NCBI RefSeq assembly: GCF_000346465.2
Contig: NC_034010.1
Location: 9,168,520 to 9,232,519, forward strand
DNA from: Prunus persica
Lineage: Eukaryota; Streptophyta; Magnoliopsida; Rosales; Rosaceae
Length of the DNA: 64,000 nucleotides
Direction: 5' to 3'
Positions 10,449 through 21,496 of the stretch are shown here, in pieces. The notes under the pieces are model-generated. The model saw only the letters and a list, made by a program, of their open reading frames with translations, was not told where the DNA came from and did no database searches. The translations under genes and the position numbers were made by a program. Each line of letters starts with the position of its first letter. Within the stretch, counting starts at the first letter, position 1.

Positions 10449-12814
10449 TGTAACACCCCGACCCCAAATTTTCCCAAATTTTACCCTCATTTAATTATTT
10501 AATTATTTAAGGGTATTTTAGTCATATTTTTAACCGGAGAGAGTTTGGGACCGTGACTTATATTTTTGGATAGGTCGTACTGAGACGAGTTCACAGACAC
10601 GTAGTGGGCTCGAATCGGAGTTGTAACGAGAGAGATATGGTCAAAAGAAGTCCAGTGGCATAATCGTAAATATTTCGAAATGGGATTTTTTCTAAAAATC
10701 TGGTTTCTCTCTCTCTCCTCTCTCTCTCTCCCGCGACCTCTCCCTCTCTCCCGTCAGCTCTCCCTCTCTCGCTCCTCGCAACTCCGGCCACCGGCCATGG
10801 CTGTGGACGGGGCCGGTACCAAAATGACCGGGGCGTCGTCCTCTTCCAGCCCCAGCCGTCTCCCGCCTCCAGCCGCCGTGGTTTCGCCGGAAAATGGAGG
10901 AGAAGCGGCCGGCGTCGTCCGATCTTCGCCGCCGTCGATCTCCCTCCTCCGGCCACCAAATCCAACGAGCAAGGTATGGTTTCTCACCTATTTTTCATGC
11001 TCTAGCTGCCTGTTGGGTAGGATTAGATCGATTCGTAGCGTAGGCAATTCGATTTTCGAATTGAAAATCGGCCGAACTTCGGCCGCCGTGATCGGGCATT
11101 TCCGGTCACTTTTTGGGGTAGGTCCAAGAACAAAAGTGACTCCAAATGAGGTGTTTTACCTAGGATAGGAGTTTGGAGTCTTGGTTCCGAGATTTTTCGA
11201 CGAACCATAATCGCTTTGGACACCCGATCTGCCCGCGTGTGTGGCAGCGCGTGGGCGAGGGTGGTGGAGTGACTCTGGGCAGTTTTGAGATCCTCGTGCC
11301 GTCACGAGTGCGTAGGATTTCGCGGATCTCAATTCGGACGTCGTTTGACTATCGAACGGATAATCGCATATTATGCGTTATCTGGGTTTGATAGGTTGGG
11401 ACCGTCGGATGGTCCCAAATTTAATATATGTTAATCTAGGTATTTCTAGGATCGTGTAGGAATTTACGGATCGTGAATCAGAACCCCGGATGTTCCGAAT
11501 AATAATTTAAAGTTTATATTTTATATTAACCGTCAGATCGTGCGATCGTGAGCGATCCGACCGTCCGATCTGAACCAAACTTGCAGGACAAGTGTCCTAT
11601 ACCTGGTAGAACCCATAGGGACTTCCGGATCGGAAATTGGAGGTCGTGGGTTCTGCAGGTCCGGTTGACCAGGGTTAGAATTGTTTGACCCTTGGTTGAC
11701 CGTGAGTCTTCCGGTGTAATCCCACCTTTTAAGGGGGGATTATCGGGTGCTAGACCATTGTGGAGGATTACACAATATAAGAATTAATTTATATAAATAT
11801 AATCATATGTGGTTGTACAAGGGTACAACAGAGTCTAGAATGTCAGTTTGGAGTGCTATACGCACTACTTTAGGTACCTCATCGGACTTTGGATTCACTA
11901 CATGCACCACCAAGTGAAAGCTAGGTCCCGCGTGGCGTAGGTTATCCAGCGTTGGGACAGGCCCCATGCGTGGCGTTGGTTGTACCGGCGTATGGGGAGC
12001 TATTGTGATATTGTGTTGAGGTCGCACGTGGCGTAGGTTATCCGGCGTGTCGACAGACCCCATACGTAGCGTTGGTTGTACCGGCGTATGGGGAGATTTG
12101 TGATGTGATGTTGAGGTCCCGCGTGGCGTAGGTAATCCGGCGTTGGGACAGGCCCCACACGTGGCGTTGGTTGTACCGGCGTATGGGGAGTTATGTGATA
12201 TGATTTGCAGGTCTCACATGGCGTAGGTTATCCGGCGTTGAGACAGACCCCATACGTGGCGTTGGTTGTACCGGCGTATGGGGAGATATTATGATAGTAT
12301 GGCATGGTCGCACGTGGCGTAGGTTATCCGGCGTGTTGACAGGCCCCATACGTGGTGTTGGTTGTACCGGCGTATGGGGAGGTTATGTGGGATATAGAGA
12401 AATGAATTAAGATATCGCTCAAGTGTGGAATGGGATTTTAGGAAGAACTACGTGTGGCTTGATCCCTCAAGGAGGGTACGTAGGCAGCCTAAGGTTATTA
12501 GGCGCAGCCGCAGACTAAATATTAGTCATAATTTGTATTTGAATGGTTTGGTAGTTGGATAGGAATTATTGAAAGGCCGAAGGCCATTTGTGTGAATTGC
12601 ATGAAATTATATTGTGCATGCTGCCAGTTGGGAATATTAAATGCGTTTTTATGCAGGTTGAAATTTTGGGAAATGTCCAATTTATAGGGGAGACTCTGCC
12701 GGAATTTCGGCAGGAAGTCTCGGTTTTTAGTAAGTGGGCCTGGCATCGGGGTGATGTCAGGAATTCCAAAGGGTTCGTCTCGGGTTTTGAGAAAATTCGG
12801 GGCGGGTCCTTAAA
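10449..12814 (+). repeat. 3' LTR of the non-autonomous element
   Basis: Near-identical partner of 6977-9344. Differences are scattered single substitutions and a CT-tract indel near 10765. The LTR ends at TTAAA (12814), directly followed by the target duplication GGAGG. Confidence 0.85.
11924..12381 (+). repeat. Five ~95-bp tandem double-hairpin units (3' LTR)
   Basis: Counterpart of 8454-8911, with the same number of units and spacing. The equal copy number shows that the array existed before this insertion and has not expanded since. Confidence 0.85.
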
Positions 12815-12819
12815 GGAGG

Positions 12820-13398
12820 GGAGGTTTTGTGTGCGTGATCCCATTTGTCATGACATTCCAAATTGTACCCATAAAACATTTTTATTCTCATTGGCCAATT
12901 TCAAAAGATGAAATGGTAATGGGAGACACAAGGTACAACCCTATGGCCCTTGTCATAAAATGTTTTTGACTAACATGTAACCATCATATCTCATACAATT
13001 CCATGAATCAAAAGGCAATATTCTCTAGGGATCAATAAGAACTTTTCATGAAAATCTCGAGAACATAAAGAACATTCATATTCTTTCAAACCTTTTTATA
13101 AAATCATATAAAATCCTAAAATCTTGGAAAAATTATATTTGTGTTTAGAATTTCAAGACCAACACAACAATGTATATTAGATAGGCATGAAAACACACAA
13201 GAACAAAAACCCAAAGATGCCACCACCCCTTTTTGTCCATTTTGAAAAATCTTTTTCATGCAACATCTAAAATTCCAAGTATCAAGTATACATGTGAATC
13301 AATCATGAAAGATATGACGTGTTATAACATTTATAACCATGAAACTAAGCCCAAATTCTTTCTGAAACTCAAAAAGGTGCACCTTTTCATAAACCTTG
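12820..13398 (-). other. Interior fragment of an older minus-strand LTR element
   Basis: AT-rich DNA without a recognised gene. It lies inside (in minus orientation, downstream of) the primer-binding site at 13399-13411 and was separated from 5549-6971 by the insertion of the non-autonomous element. Confidence 0.45.
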
Positions 13399-13411
13399 GC
13401 TCTTGATACCA
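13399..13411 (-). other. Primer-binding site (minus strand) with one extra base
   Basis: The minus strand reads TGGTATCAAGAGC, which equals the initiator-Met PBS with one extra A. It lies two bases from the LTR end. Confidence 0.6.
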
Positions 13412-13413
13412 CT

Positions 13414-15252
13414 TGAAGGGAATATTGTGGGAATGGTGTTGTGTAGAGATTTCTAAAAACTCTACAACCAAACTTTGAGAGTATAAATCACCTAGCAAGC
13501 CATATCTAACAGGAAGTCAAAGTAAGAGCGGAAGCATTAAATAAACTAGGGATTAATGCAAGTCTCATTTGGTCCCAATCTTTATAAGTCTATAAAAGTG
13601 TGCACCAAAGACTATCTAAATCCTATTTGAGGGAAAGATAAGATGTTCATACTCATGGAGCGAATCTTGAAACCAAGAATGTTGTTAGCACCCTCACTTG
13701 ATGTGATAGATTGAAGGGGTTAGGGAGAGAGACCTTGATGTTTTCACTCTTTCAATTTCATCAACTTGAAAACCCTAGGTAATAGGATTCCATAGCTACA
13801 CACTTATACGATCAAAAATGCCCCCAAACCCTAGTGTAGCAACACCCCTCCGGCCCTGCCCCCCTCTTTGTGTGTCATCTTTTGCTATCTTGGTCCAACA
13901 CATTAATCCTATAATGTGTCACATATGTGCCTAAGTCCATATGGTCAAATCCCTTTTGAATTTCCAAGTCATATGGGACCTTTAATTAAAGTTTCATAAC
14001 TTTAATTGAATAATTAAATTAATCTAATCAATTTAATTATTCTAGTGACTTGACTAATTCAATCACTCACTTGTCTAAAGAGTGTTGGTCCCTGTCATCC
14101 TTAGTTGACCGTGTCAAGTGTCGGGTCAACAGTTTGACCTTTGACCTTTGACTTTCACATTGACTTTGACCAAGTCACAAAATCATTCATTCTCTTCATA
14201 ATTTCCTAATCGATTCCTTTTCGGTGTGCAATCTTATAGGTTCTAATTAGTGAGGCAGTGAGTATGAATGATTCACTCTGAATCAAGTGTGAATTGCATC
14301 CCTCCATACAATTCTCCCTATTGGCGAAGGCTAATTATAATTAGTCCTTACAGGCTTTCCACAAGCCATAAGTGACATCTAGCAGTATGTCATGACTACC
14401 CAAGATAAAAAGAATTCATGTAGAAAACCTAGTCAGTTTGTGATTACAATGCAATTCGATCATTCTCTAATTCAACACTCTGTCATATTCTCGGGATATG
14501 GTAAACTTGTGTCAAAATCCCTAATATGACATCTCTACATTATATGATTCAATTTGATGAAATTGCAAACGTTCTTGTTTCAATTTCCATCCAATACTTT
14601 GGTCAAAGATTCACGAATCATATCTTTAGAATATTCTCTCTTCTTACTAAGAGCAGAGATTCTTTGTTGTACATTCACCTATCTCTGCGTACACGCTGAG
14701 AATCCTGAGGAACACCTTTAAGTCACATCATTTTGATATGACAGTATAGTCCTCTCAAAGAGAAACAACATATACACAAGACAACTGTGATGTCTCAGGT
14801 GTAAGGATTAATTTGCATTATCACAACTTAGAATTCTTTGTTTGACACTTGTGAGTAAGACTTCTATACAAAAATTTTAGAGTTGATCGTGTTCAGTGGA
14901 CTCCATATTCTATAGAGCACCTACAAATCTGTCTCAGTGTCTCTACACAAATGACTTGAAACTAGTCATCCTCCCGATTGAGTAAACGTAATGTGTACCA
15001 GTCTTTGCAGGTCACCATTGTCTAATTGGAGATCCTATCACGAGGAACATTTTAGGATACGATATTTATATGTATGGAAAGGTCTTGTGTATCTAACTTC
15101 TTTAGACCACTTTCTATTTATATCTTAATCCATGGACTTGTTACTTTGTGTACGTTATGTATCTAAAGTAACGTTCTTGCCCCTTTGATTATTATATATT
15201 ATTTTTTTAAAATTATCTATTTTATATTGACTTCTAGGGCATATATCTAACA
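13414..15252 (-). repeat. 5' LTR of an older minus-strand retrotransposon
   Basis: On the minus strand this 1839-bp block begins TGTTAGATATATGCCC and ends CCCTTCA, i.e. TG...CA, followed by two bases and the PBS. A diverged piece of the same LTR family in the same orientation lies at about 23400-23770. No second LTR of this element was found, so it is truncated or its other end is outside or deleted. ORFs are absent. Confidence 0.65.
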
Positions 15253-15269
15253 ACAACCACACTAGCTAG

Positions 15270-15730
15270 GTTCGCATGGAAAGAGTCAACTCCGATGGGC
15301 CAAGTTGATCTCCCACTTACTCTAGGTAAATACCCAACATGCACAACAATCTAGATTGAGTTCACAGTCATGCATTGCCTGACTACATACGATGTCATCT
15401 TAGGGTGAGTAGCTATATGAGGGTTAGGCGGAAATTTTGGAACGAAGCCTATTGATGAAAATACCAACACCAAATGGCATCATCACGGTCAAGGGTAACC
15501 AGAAACTCTCAAGGGAATGTTATGTCATGTTATGTCGTACAACTGACAAAACCATAAAGAGATTTGCACCATCTCTAAATTTGGGGACACCCTATCCAGA
15601 ATATATGATCCTTGAATCGACCATGCTCGTGTTCGGTCGCGAACGGCCAAAGACCTCAAAAAAATTCCTATATGCAAAGAACACCCAAACAAGATGGTGC
15701 ATATTAGAGTCAGATTGGCACCAAAGGTGA
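15270..15730 (+). pseudogene. Ty3/gypsy polyprotein remnant, protease to RT-linker region
   Basis: In one frame the sequence reads TPMGQVDLPLTLGKYPT, a stop, IEFTVMHC and TYDVILG. After a frame change it reads MKIPTPNGIITVKGNQKLSRECYVM (15455-15529). These match the end of the retropepsin (Y-x-x-ILG) and the F/I-PT-x-x-G-I-x-x-V-x-G-x-Q-x-x-R-x-CY linker of plant gypsy elements. Stops and frame changes make it dead. It abuts the LTR end at 15252 without visible LTRs of its own. Confidence 0.7.
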
Positions 15731-16098
15731 GCATGATTCCCTTTCTGAAAGCAAACGTCAAGTTCTTAGCATGGTCATATGTATGCCTGATGTGCTCCCC
15801 GAAGGCAAAACTTATTGTAGATAAATAAATAAACTAGATTAGATCAATAAACTAGATTAGAACAATCTAAATATTGTTAAAATATCCACCGAGTACCAAA
15901 CTACATTAAATGTATATTTGATCATTGTTGTATGAACCACATTCAGAAATAAGCAGAATAATCAAAATACTTGTGGATCACTCAGCAAGAGAAAAGTTTA
16001 AAGATCCAGTAGCTACGTAGAAATGCCTTGGGTTACTCAGCACATGCTCACTAGACTGATTATACATAATCTGTTGTCTACTTTTGAATTCAAAACAT

Positions 16099-17889
16099 CT
16101 ATAAAACAAATGGAATGAGAGCCTTGACATTTTTGGGAAAATGATCAAACTTGGAAAGATACCATCTTCCCGTAGCACAGCTCCTTCCAATCAAGTATAA
16201 AGCTGACCCTATGGTGAAGGAGAATGCATAGAGAGTTTGAGAAATAAGAGAAATCCCCACAAATCCTACGATTTCAAAAAGATAGTGGGGGCATATCACG
16301 AGTCCAAACAAACCGCCTTTGGGAATCTTATAATCCTTGTCACCCTTTGACCGAATTTTAGAAAGAAGGTAGTGATGATAGAAATTGCCAGAGATCCCTA
16401 TTAGGAACAGCAGACATCCAAGGTACTTCAAATCAACTGATGGCTCCGGAAACCCTTGCGTTAAGTATTGAGCGTATGTCACAGTTGCGGTAGACAGAAA
16501 ATAACTAAGAGAGATGGCCAACACACTATCAAGAATCATCCCTCCACTATAGTTGTGAACAAACAGAACCTATATATGAAAAATGGAAGAACATATTTTC
16601 GAATGAGAAGCATCAGAAAAATTAATAAAATTCTGAATTTGAACCACACAGTAACTATTGTTTGCATGTAGTTGCTTAAACCTTCCCCCCTTGAAATGTT
16701 CTTGTTTTCTAACTTACTTATTTATTTGAATTAAAACACATAAAAGTAAATCTCTATCATGAAAATGGTTATAAAGGAAAAGCCCACCAGCTTAGCAGTT
16801 TACATATGCTCAGTAAGAGGTTTTAGAATTTGAACAGTCAAGTGATTAAACTTGTAGAAATGCTCAGTAAGCAAAATCACTAGTTGGTATAACCAGATAG
16901 TAAATAGATGGCAACTAGTTCCAATTTGAAGATCACTGAAGAATACATACTCAAGAAATCAGAGAAAAGATGAGGGTGGAGTTGTACCTCAAAAATCCTT
17001 TTGAAAAAATGAATGGTTAGGGCTGAACAAAGCAATAAGATTCTGATATTCTCTTGAGGATAAAGCACAAATGATGCGACACCAGCAAGAAATGCCGGAA
17101 TATAAGCTATTAGCATTAGGGGTGGGCGCGGTCCGGTTCGGTCCGGTTCTCACCTCAAACCGGAACCGAAACCGGTATTATTTAACCGGTCCGGTTCGGT
17201 CCGGTTTAGGCAAAAAAAATTTCAAAAACCGGCTGGTTCGGTTCTAACCGGTTCTGACCGGTTCCGGTTTTGAACCGGATTATTAATTTATTATTTTTTT
17301 AATTTTAAAAAAAAAAAAAAAAATTTTAACTTTTTTTAATAAAAAAATTATAATAAATAACTTATTTTTTTAGCTTAAAAATGAACAAATAATCCAATTC
17401 ATACATTTAGAAATTTTTTGAAGTTGAACTTGGAAAATTAGTGATTATAAAAGTTAAAAAATGGCATTAGATTTTAAAATTTTGTAAAAATATAAATATA
17501 AAATATATGACCGGTCCGGTTTGGTCCGGTCCGGTGCGGAGAGATGTAAAACCAGAACCGGAACCGGTTGGAACCGGTTCGGTCCGGTTCCGGTCCGGTT
17601 TGTTGACTTTTTTGGTCAACCGGTTTTTTTTTCGGTTTTTTTTCACCGGTTCGGTTCGGTGTTCCGGTTTTCCGGTCCCGATGCCCACCCCTAATTAGCA
17701 TGCCTGTTCTACTAGATAGTTTAATTTTCTCTGCAGCAGAGGTTTTAGAACCGAATTCCAGAACTTCGAATAGTGTAAGTGCTTTCCCCTTAGCTCTGAA
17801 AGCCCAAGACTAGCTAATGATGTGAAGCTAATCACTGACATTGCTGTGACGAAAAGAGAAGGAGGTGGTGGGAAAATATATGTCAACAT
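16099..17889 (-). pseudogene. 3-oxo-5-alpha-steroid 4-dehydrogenase family gene, disrupted copy
   Basis: Two exons as in the intact paralogue. Exon 1 starts at MLTYIFPPPPSLFVTA (17889) and runs to the donor at 16987. Exon 2 (16569-16099) reads VLFVHNYSGGM and ends FPKNVKALIPFVL. Exon 2 is open and has the family motifs NFYHHYLLSK, KIPKGGLFGLVICPHY and RRWYLSKF-like GRWYLSKF. Exon 1 is broken twice. A one-base deletion near 17752 (CCGAATTCC against CCGGAATTCC in copy 2) shifts the frame after FWNS. A 577-bp hAT-type MITE (17117-17693) sits between the two halves. The product cannot be full length. A transcript starting at the downstream Met MLIAYIPAFLAG (17116, inside the target duplication) could encode the C-terminal 190 residues or so, which is speculation. 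Confidence 0.85.
17117..17693. mobile_element. hAT-type MITE, 577 bp, rich in CCGGTTCGG motifs
   Basis: Termini are TAGGGGTGGGC and its complement GCCCACCCCTA. The 8-bp duplication ATTAGCAT occurs at 17109-17116 and 17694-17701. Copy 2 has the empty site with a single ATTAGCAT near 39070, which fixes the insertion to the base. Both ends are filled with repeated, largely self-complementary CCGGTTC/GGTCCGG words, and the centre is AT-rich. Overlapping ORFs at 17467-17701 on both strands are repeat-encoded (GPVR-like words) and are not proteins. Confidence 0.9.
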
Positions 17890-18688
17890 TGTGGTGACAA
17901 CCATGTAACTAGCCTTTGATTTCTCTCCCTAGATTTCTGTAACGAACACAGACAAATACGCTGTTAGGAAATATAAATGCCAGCAGATAAACACTTTCCT
18001 CTCCTTTTGTGAATTAAAATTTGGGCTTATAGAAAATCAATAACTGATGAATAAGCTGACAAAATAGTAAATTCTTTATGAAGGTATGAGATTTATCAAT
18101 TCTCATCACATCTACAATATTAGAATTAGAAGAAGAAAACAAATTTCTTTATGAAGGTATGCCAGCCGATAAAAACATTGTAAGAAGTACCATGTAAAGT
18201 AGGACACTCCTAAGTCTATTGTTGTTATCACTTATGAAGGATGAGTAGCAAAATATTTGTGAGGAAGCAACCTCTACCAAAGAAAAAAAAAAAAAGAAAG
18301 AAGACAGAAGGCACATCCTCTGATTAATACAATATTATTAATAAAATTTCTAACACAACTAAACTCGAACAGAGAAGTAGAGTTTCACTGAAGCAACAGC
18401 TAAGCATACCAACTTAGTTATACTAACATGCATAATTCAAGATCCATACACCATCAAAGCATGGAAAAAAACAGTATGCGGTAAATTTTATTCCATTTAC
18501 ACCATAATATAATTGAACTTGATACCAATTCTAATTAATGACCAAGACAACGCTACAACTCCACCTCCAAATATTCCCAACAACAAACCCATCCACCATT
18601 ACATTATATATCCCTGCATCAACCAACTGAATACAACGTCCAATTTCAATACAAATGTGCAAAAGAGTTCGTAACTTGGAAAGCATAC

Positions 18689-18778
18689 CTCCAAAGATCT
18701 TCCAAACAGCAGCTCCCAACACAATAAATGAAAAGCCAAAACCTAGAAACCAAAAAGCAAGAAGAAACATATCAAATA
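18689..18778 (-). other. Exon-like hydrophobic segment, unidentified
   Basis: On the minus strand a 90-base block lies between an AG (18779-18780) and a GT (18688-18687). It reads FDMFLLAFWFLGFGF and continues SFIVLGAAVWKIFGG, a single membrane-spanning-like stretch. It could be an exon of a small membrane protein upstream of the reductase. In copy 2 the Trp codon of VWKIF is TGA, so it is closed there. I do not recognise the family. Confidence 0.2.
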
Positions 18779-19109
18779 CTTTTTTTTGCGGTTACAAAAA
18801 TATATCGGAATTTACAGGAGAGCAGTTATAACTAAATAAGAGCTATGCATCATGTAATCTATTACCATATAACTCCTTGAAAGGGTAGGCCGTAACCATT
18901 GAAGTTTCTAAACTTTACACTTCATTCAATGTCTCGATTAGTTTTCTTATCTAAAAATGATTCAGTAGCATTTCCACATTTCCATATTTCCTCTAAATTC
19001 TCCAGATACACTACCTAATCATATCATAGTATACCAAGAGTTCTTGAATGAGAATTCTAAAAGTTTTATGTTAAAAGGTAAATGGGAACAAAGAAATAAA
19101 AAGGCAAGG

Positions 19110-19110
<1 letters not shown>

Positions 19111-19152
<42 letters not shown>
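19111..19152. repeat. (AG)n microsatellite
   Basis: 21 AG repeats. The same site in copy 2 (40271-40286) is much shorter, so it has expanded or contracted since the duplication. Confidence 0.9.
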
Positions 19153-19153
<1 letters not shown>

Positions 19154-19439
19154 CTACAGTTCAAAATATTACAGTTTACTCTTTTTTCACATCAGTTTCT
19201 ACAGGAGCTCCAATATTGAAATCCGATTCAGAACTGAACACTGAATCCAAGACGTACAGAGATCGAGCTTGAAACAATGAATATTTAAATAAATCGAGAA
19301 AAATAGTTAACGATATCAATTTTTCTGAATTTAAACGAAAATAATGTGCCGTATAAATCAAGAATTGAAGACAATGAGGCCTCTAACCACATGAATGCAG
19401 TAGGGAACATGATTCTAAACAATAAGAAAACTCATAATC

Positions 19440-19640
19440 AACATTGGGGGTTAGGGCTTTAGAGAATCGCACCTTGGAACTGTCACTGAGCATTCAACTT
19501 TGAAGTAATAGGGCTCGAGCAATAATAGTCTTCTAGCGAACAAGGAGCTGAGCTCTTGAATGGTCCAGTGAGAGAGAATCCTAAAATTGTGAGAGAGGAA
19601 GAGGGAGAGCGAAAGCGAGAGAAGTGACTTCACAGAGTAT
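19440..19640 (-). promoter_or_regulatory. Possible 5' leader and transcription start region (minus strand)
   Basis: On the minus strand a CT-rich block (about 19640-19560) is followed by a leader-like sequence and a donor-like CCAAGGTGCG near 19470. This resembles the CT-rich 5' untranslated exon of a plant gene upstream of the reductase region. The same block is kept in copy 2 at about 40580-40760. There is no direct evidence of transcription. Confidence 0.25.
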
Positions 19641-19689
19641 ATCCAAACACGCTTTCACAGAGTATGAACAGCACGCTTTATTATCTTTT

Positions 19690-20835
19690 TAGGGTATGCT
19701 TTGCCATATACAGTAAATACCAGATATTAACAACATGCAAAAACCACGTGTTGTAAAAGCTCCAATTTGGTGTAGTGAATCTTCCGTAATTTTGTTTAAG
19801 TTTTTCCAGTACAAGAATAAACCATAGAAGGAAAATTTATATATGCAAACATAAGATGCTGAAAATTTGAAAAAATAATCTGTTGCAAAAGAAAAGTTTG
19901 ATACAAGGTGCAAAACAACATTCAATAAAACTAAATGGGTCCTAAAAGCTACATTTTTTGTTAGATCTCTCAAGCTATATTTGACATCATACTTAAAACT
20001 GAAGTTGGAATTAGTACGGGGTCCGAGAAACTAATTTAAGAGACTTAAACGATTAGAAACAACCGAACGCAAGGAAACGTGTTGGAGTGTCCTACTAGGT
20101 CACCTAGTGAAATAGCTTCCAAATTCAACCTAAGTAACCTCCAACACCATGAAGACTAACCACAGTCGACCACAAAGTCGGTTGCACTTCTAACTATTTC
20201 GATCCAACAATTACTTTTTTCAATACTCCTTAATCAATATGACAGTTTCCAAGTGATGTTGATCTGGACTCTGGAAAGTAGCCCTTTAACTAGAAAAATA
20301 GTTTCCTTAAATATGCCCGTACAGTTTTTGGGCTAGAACACTCAACTTTGGAAATTCACTAAACATTGAGTTTAAATCGAAATAGTGTAAAACTTTTTAG
20401 ATTTGAAGAAGATGTTAGATTTCTTTAATATGCATGTTCAAGATCTTTTACGCAATCTGAAATACGCAAAGACATACCTAGAGCCATCTTCTTTGAGTAC
20501 ACGACTTCTGAACTAATTCAATCACGGCAACAACAATCCTAGCAAAACAGGAACGACTTAAGACTTCTGCTCTCTCTCAGAATATGTTTCAGCTCTCTTT
20601 GTATGATGAGAATATATAGGGTTAGAGAACGTGTTTGATGAGAGCAGGGCCTTAAGCTTATATCGGGCTAGGTCAAGTCATCTCTACTCATCACCGATAA
20701 CCGACTTGACTAATCTTCCAAGCCCACCAAATCGGTTCACATAAAAAAGGAAATAAATAGGACCCCTTAATAGGCCTCAAAACCTTTCCTTATTCCATAA
20801 GGTTTTGGGCCTCAAGGTATAGCTTAATTTAAAAC
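19690..20835. other. Intergenic DNA of copy 1, nothing recognised
   Basis: AT-rich spacer without supported genes. It matches 44420-44803 and 47895-48690 of copy 2, where the 3.1-kb LTR element is inserted between the two parts. Confidence 0.5.
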
Positions 20836-20849
20836 AAGGAATGTGCCAT

Positions 20850-21461
20850 ATAGTCAAATATTCATACCTATGCAGAGTATCCTCAATGCACATGCTCAAG
20901 AAACCTCAACTTGGAAATAAATCCACACATATACCCACACAAAATACCCATATACATATATGTATATAAATATAAATATACACACACCCAAAATCAACAC
21001 ATCATCATGATGTATCGGGGGAAAACAAAACAACACAGAGACCGTTTTTACTAGACCATATGGCGGAATCCTCAATACACATGTGACTAGGGACGAGCTG
21101 TCAAACAGGGGCGGCTGAAATAAGTCTTACGTGCAGACACCCCTGTTAATGGCTCTACGATACACCCCGCCAAGGGGAGGTATATATAATGGTGCAATCC
21201 ATAATTCAAAATTCCAAAAATATATTTCCAAATAACATAAATATATATAATAAAATAGCACCCATAATTCCTTTATGAAAACCATTAAAAAAAATCATAA
21301 TCAATAAAAAAACCAAATCTAAAATAAACCCATTTGATTTCAATAATATCCAAAATACTATATTCATATACTCGGGAAATATAATAACCTCCGAAAATCC
21401 CATAAGACAAAGATAAAAAAATCCAATACACCATATTTAAAATTCCAAAACCATAGCCCAA

Positions 21462-21496
<35 letters not shown>

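Larger units (their letters stand above)
6977..12814 (+). mobile_element. Non-autonomous LTR retrotransposon (LARD-like), 5.8 kb
   Basis: Two direct repeats of 2368 and 2366 bp (6977-9344 and 10449-12814) differ at only a percent or two by eye. They flank a 1104-bp interior. The 5-bp duplication GGAGG occurs directly before (6972-6976) and after (12815-12819) the element. A primer-binding site for initiator tRNA-Met follows the first LTR and a purine tract precedes the second. No gag, protease, reverse transcriptase or integrase is present, so it must have been mobilised in trans, probably by a gypsy element. The LTR starts TGTAACACCC, common in plant gypsy LTRs, but ends TTAAA rather than the usual CA. 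Confidence 0.85.

Noticed and set aside
10680..11168. 162-codon ORF in the 3' LTR (and its partner at 7333-7698)
   Set aside because: Lies wholly inside a GC-rich LTR region; the partner copy is already shortened by indels, and there is no domain. A small LTR-encoded protein is possible but not supported.
17467..17701. Overlapping ORFs with Gly-Pro-Val-Arg-like repeats on both strands
   Set aside because: They arise from the CCGGTTCGG repeats of the MITE and are open on both strands, a sign of composition rather than coding.
19176..19361. Minus-strand 61-codon ORF kept in both duplicated copies (also 40310-40495)
   Set aside because: Everything in the duplicated segments is almost identical, so conservation is not informative; no domain or codon bias supports a protein.
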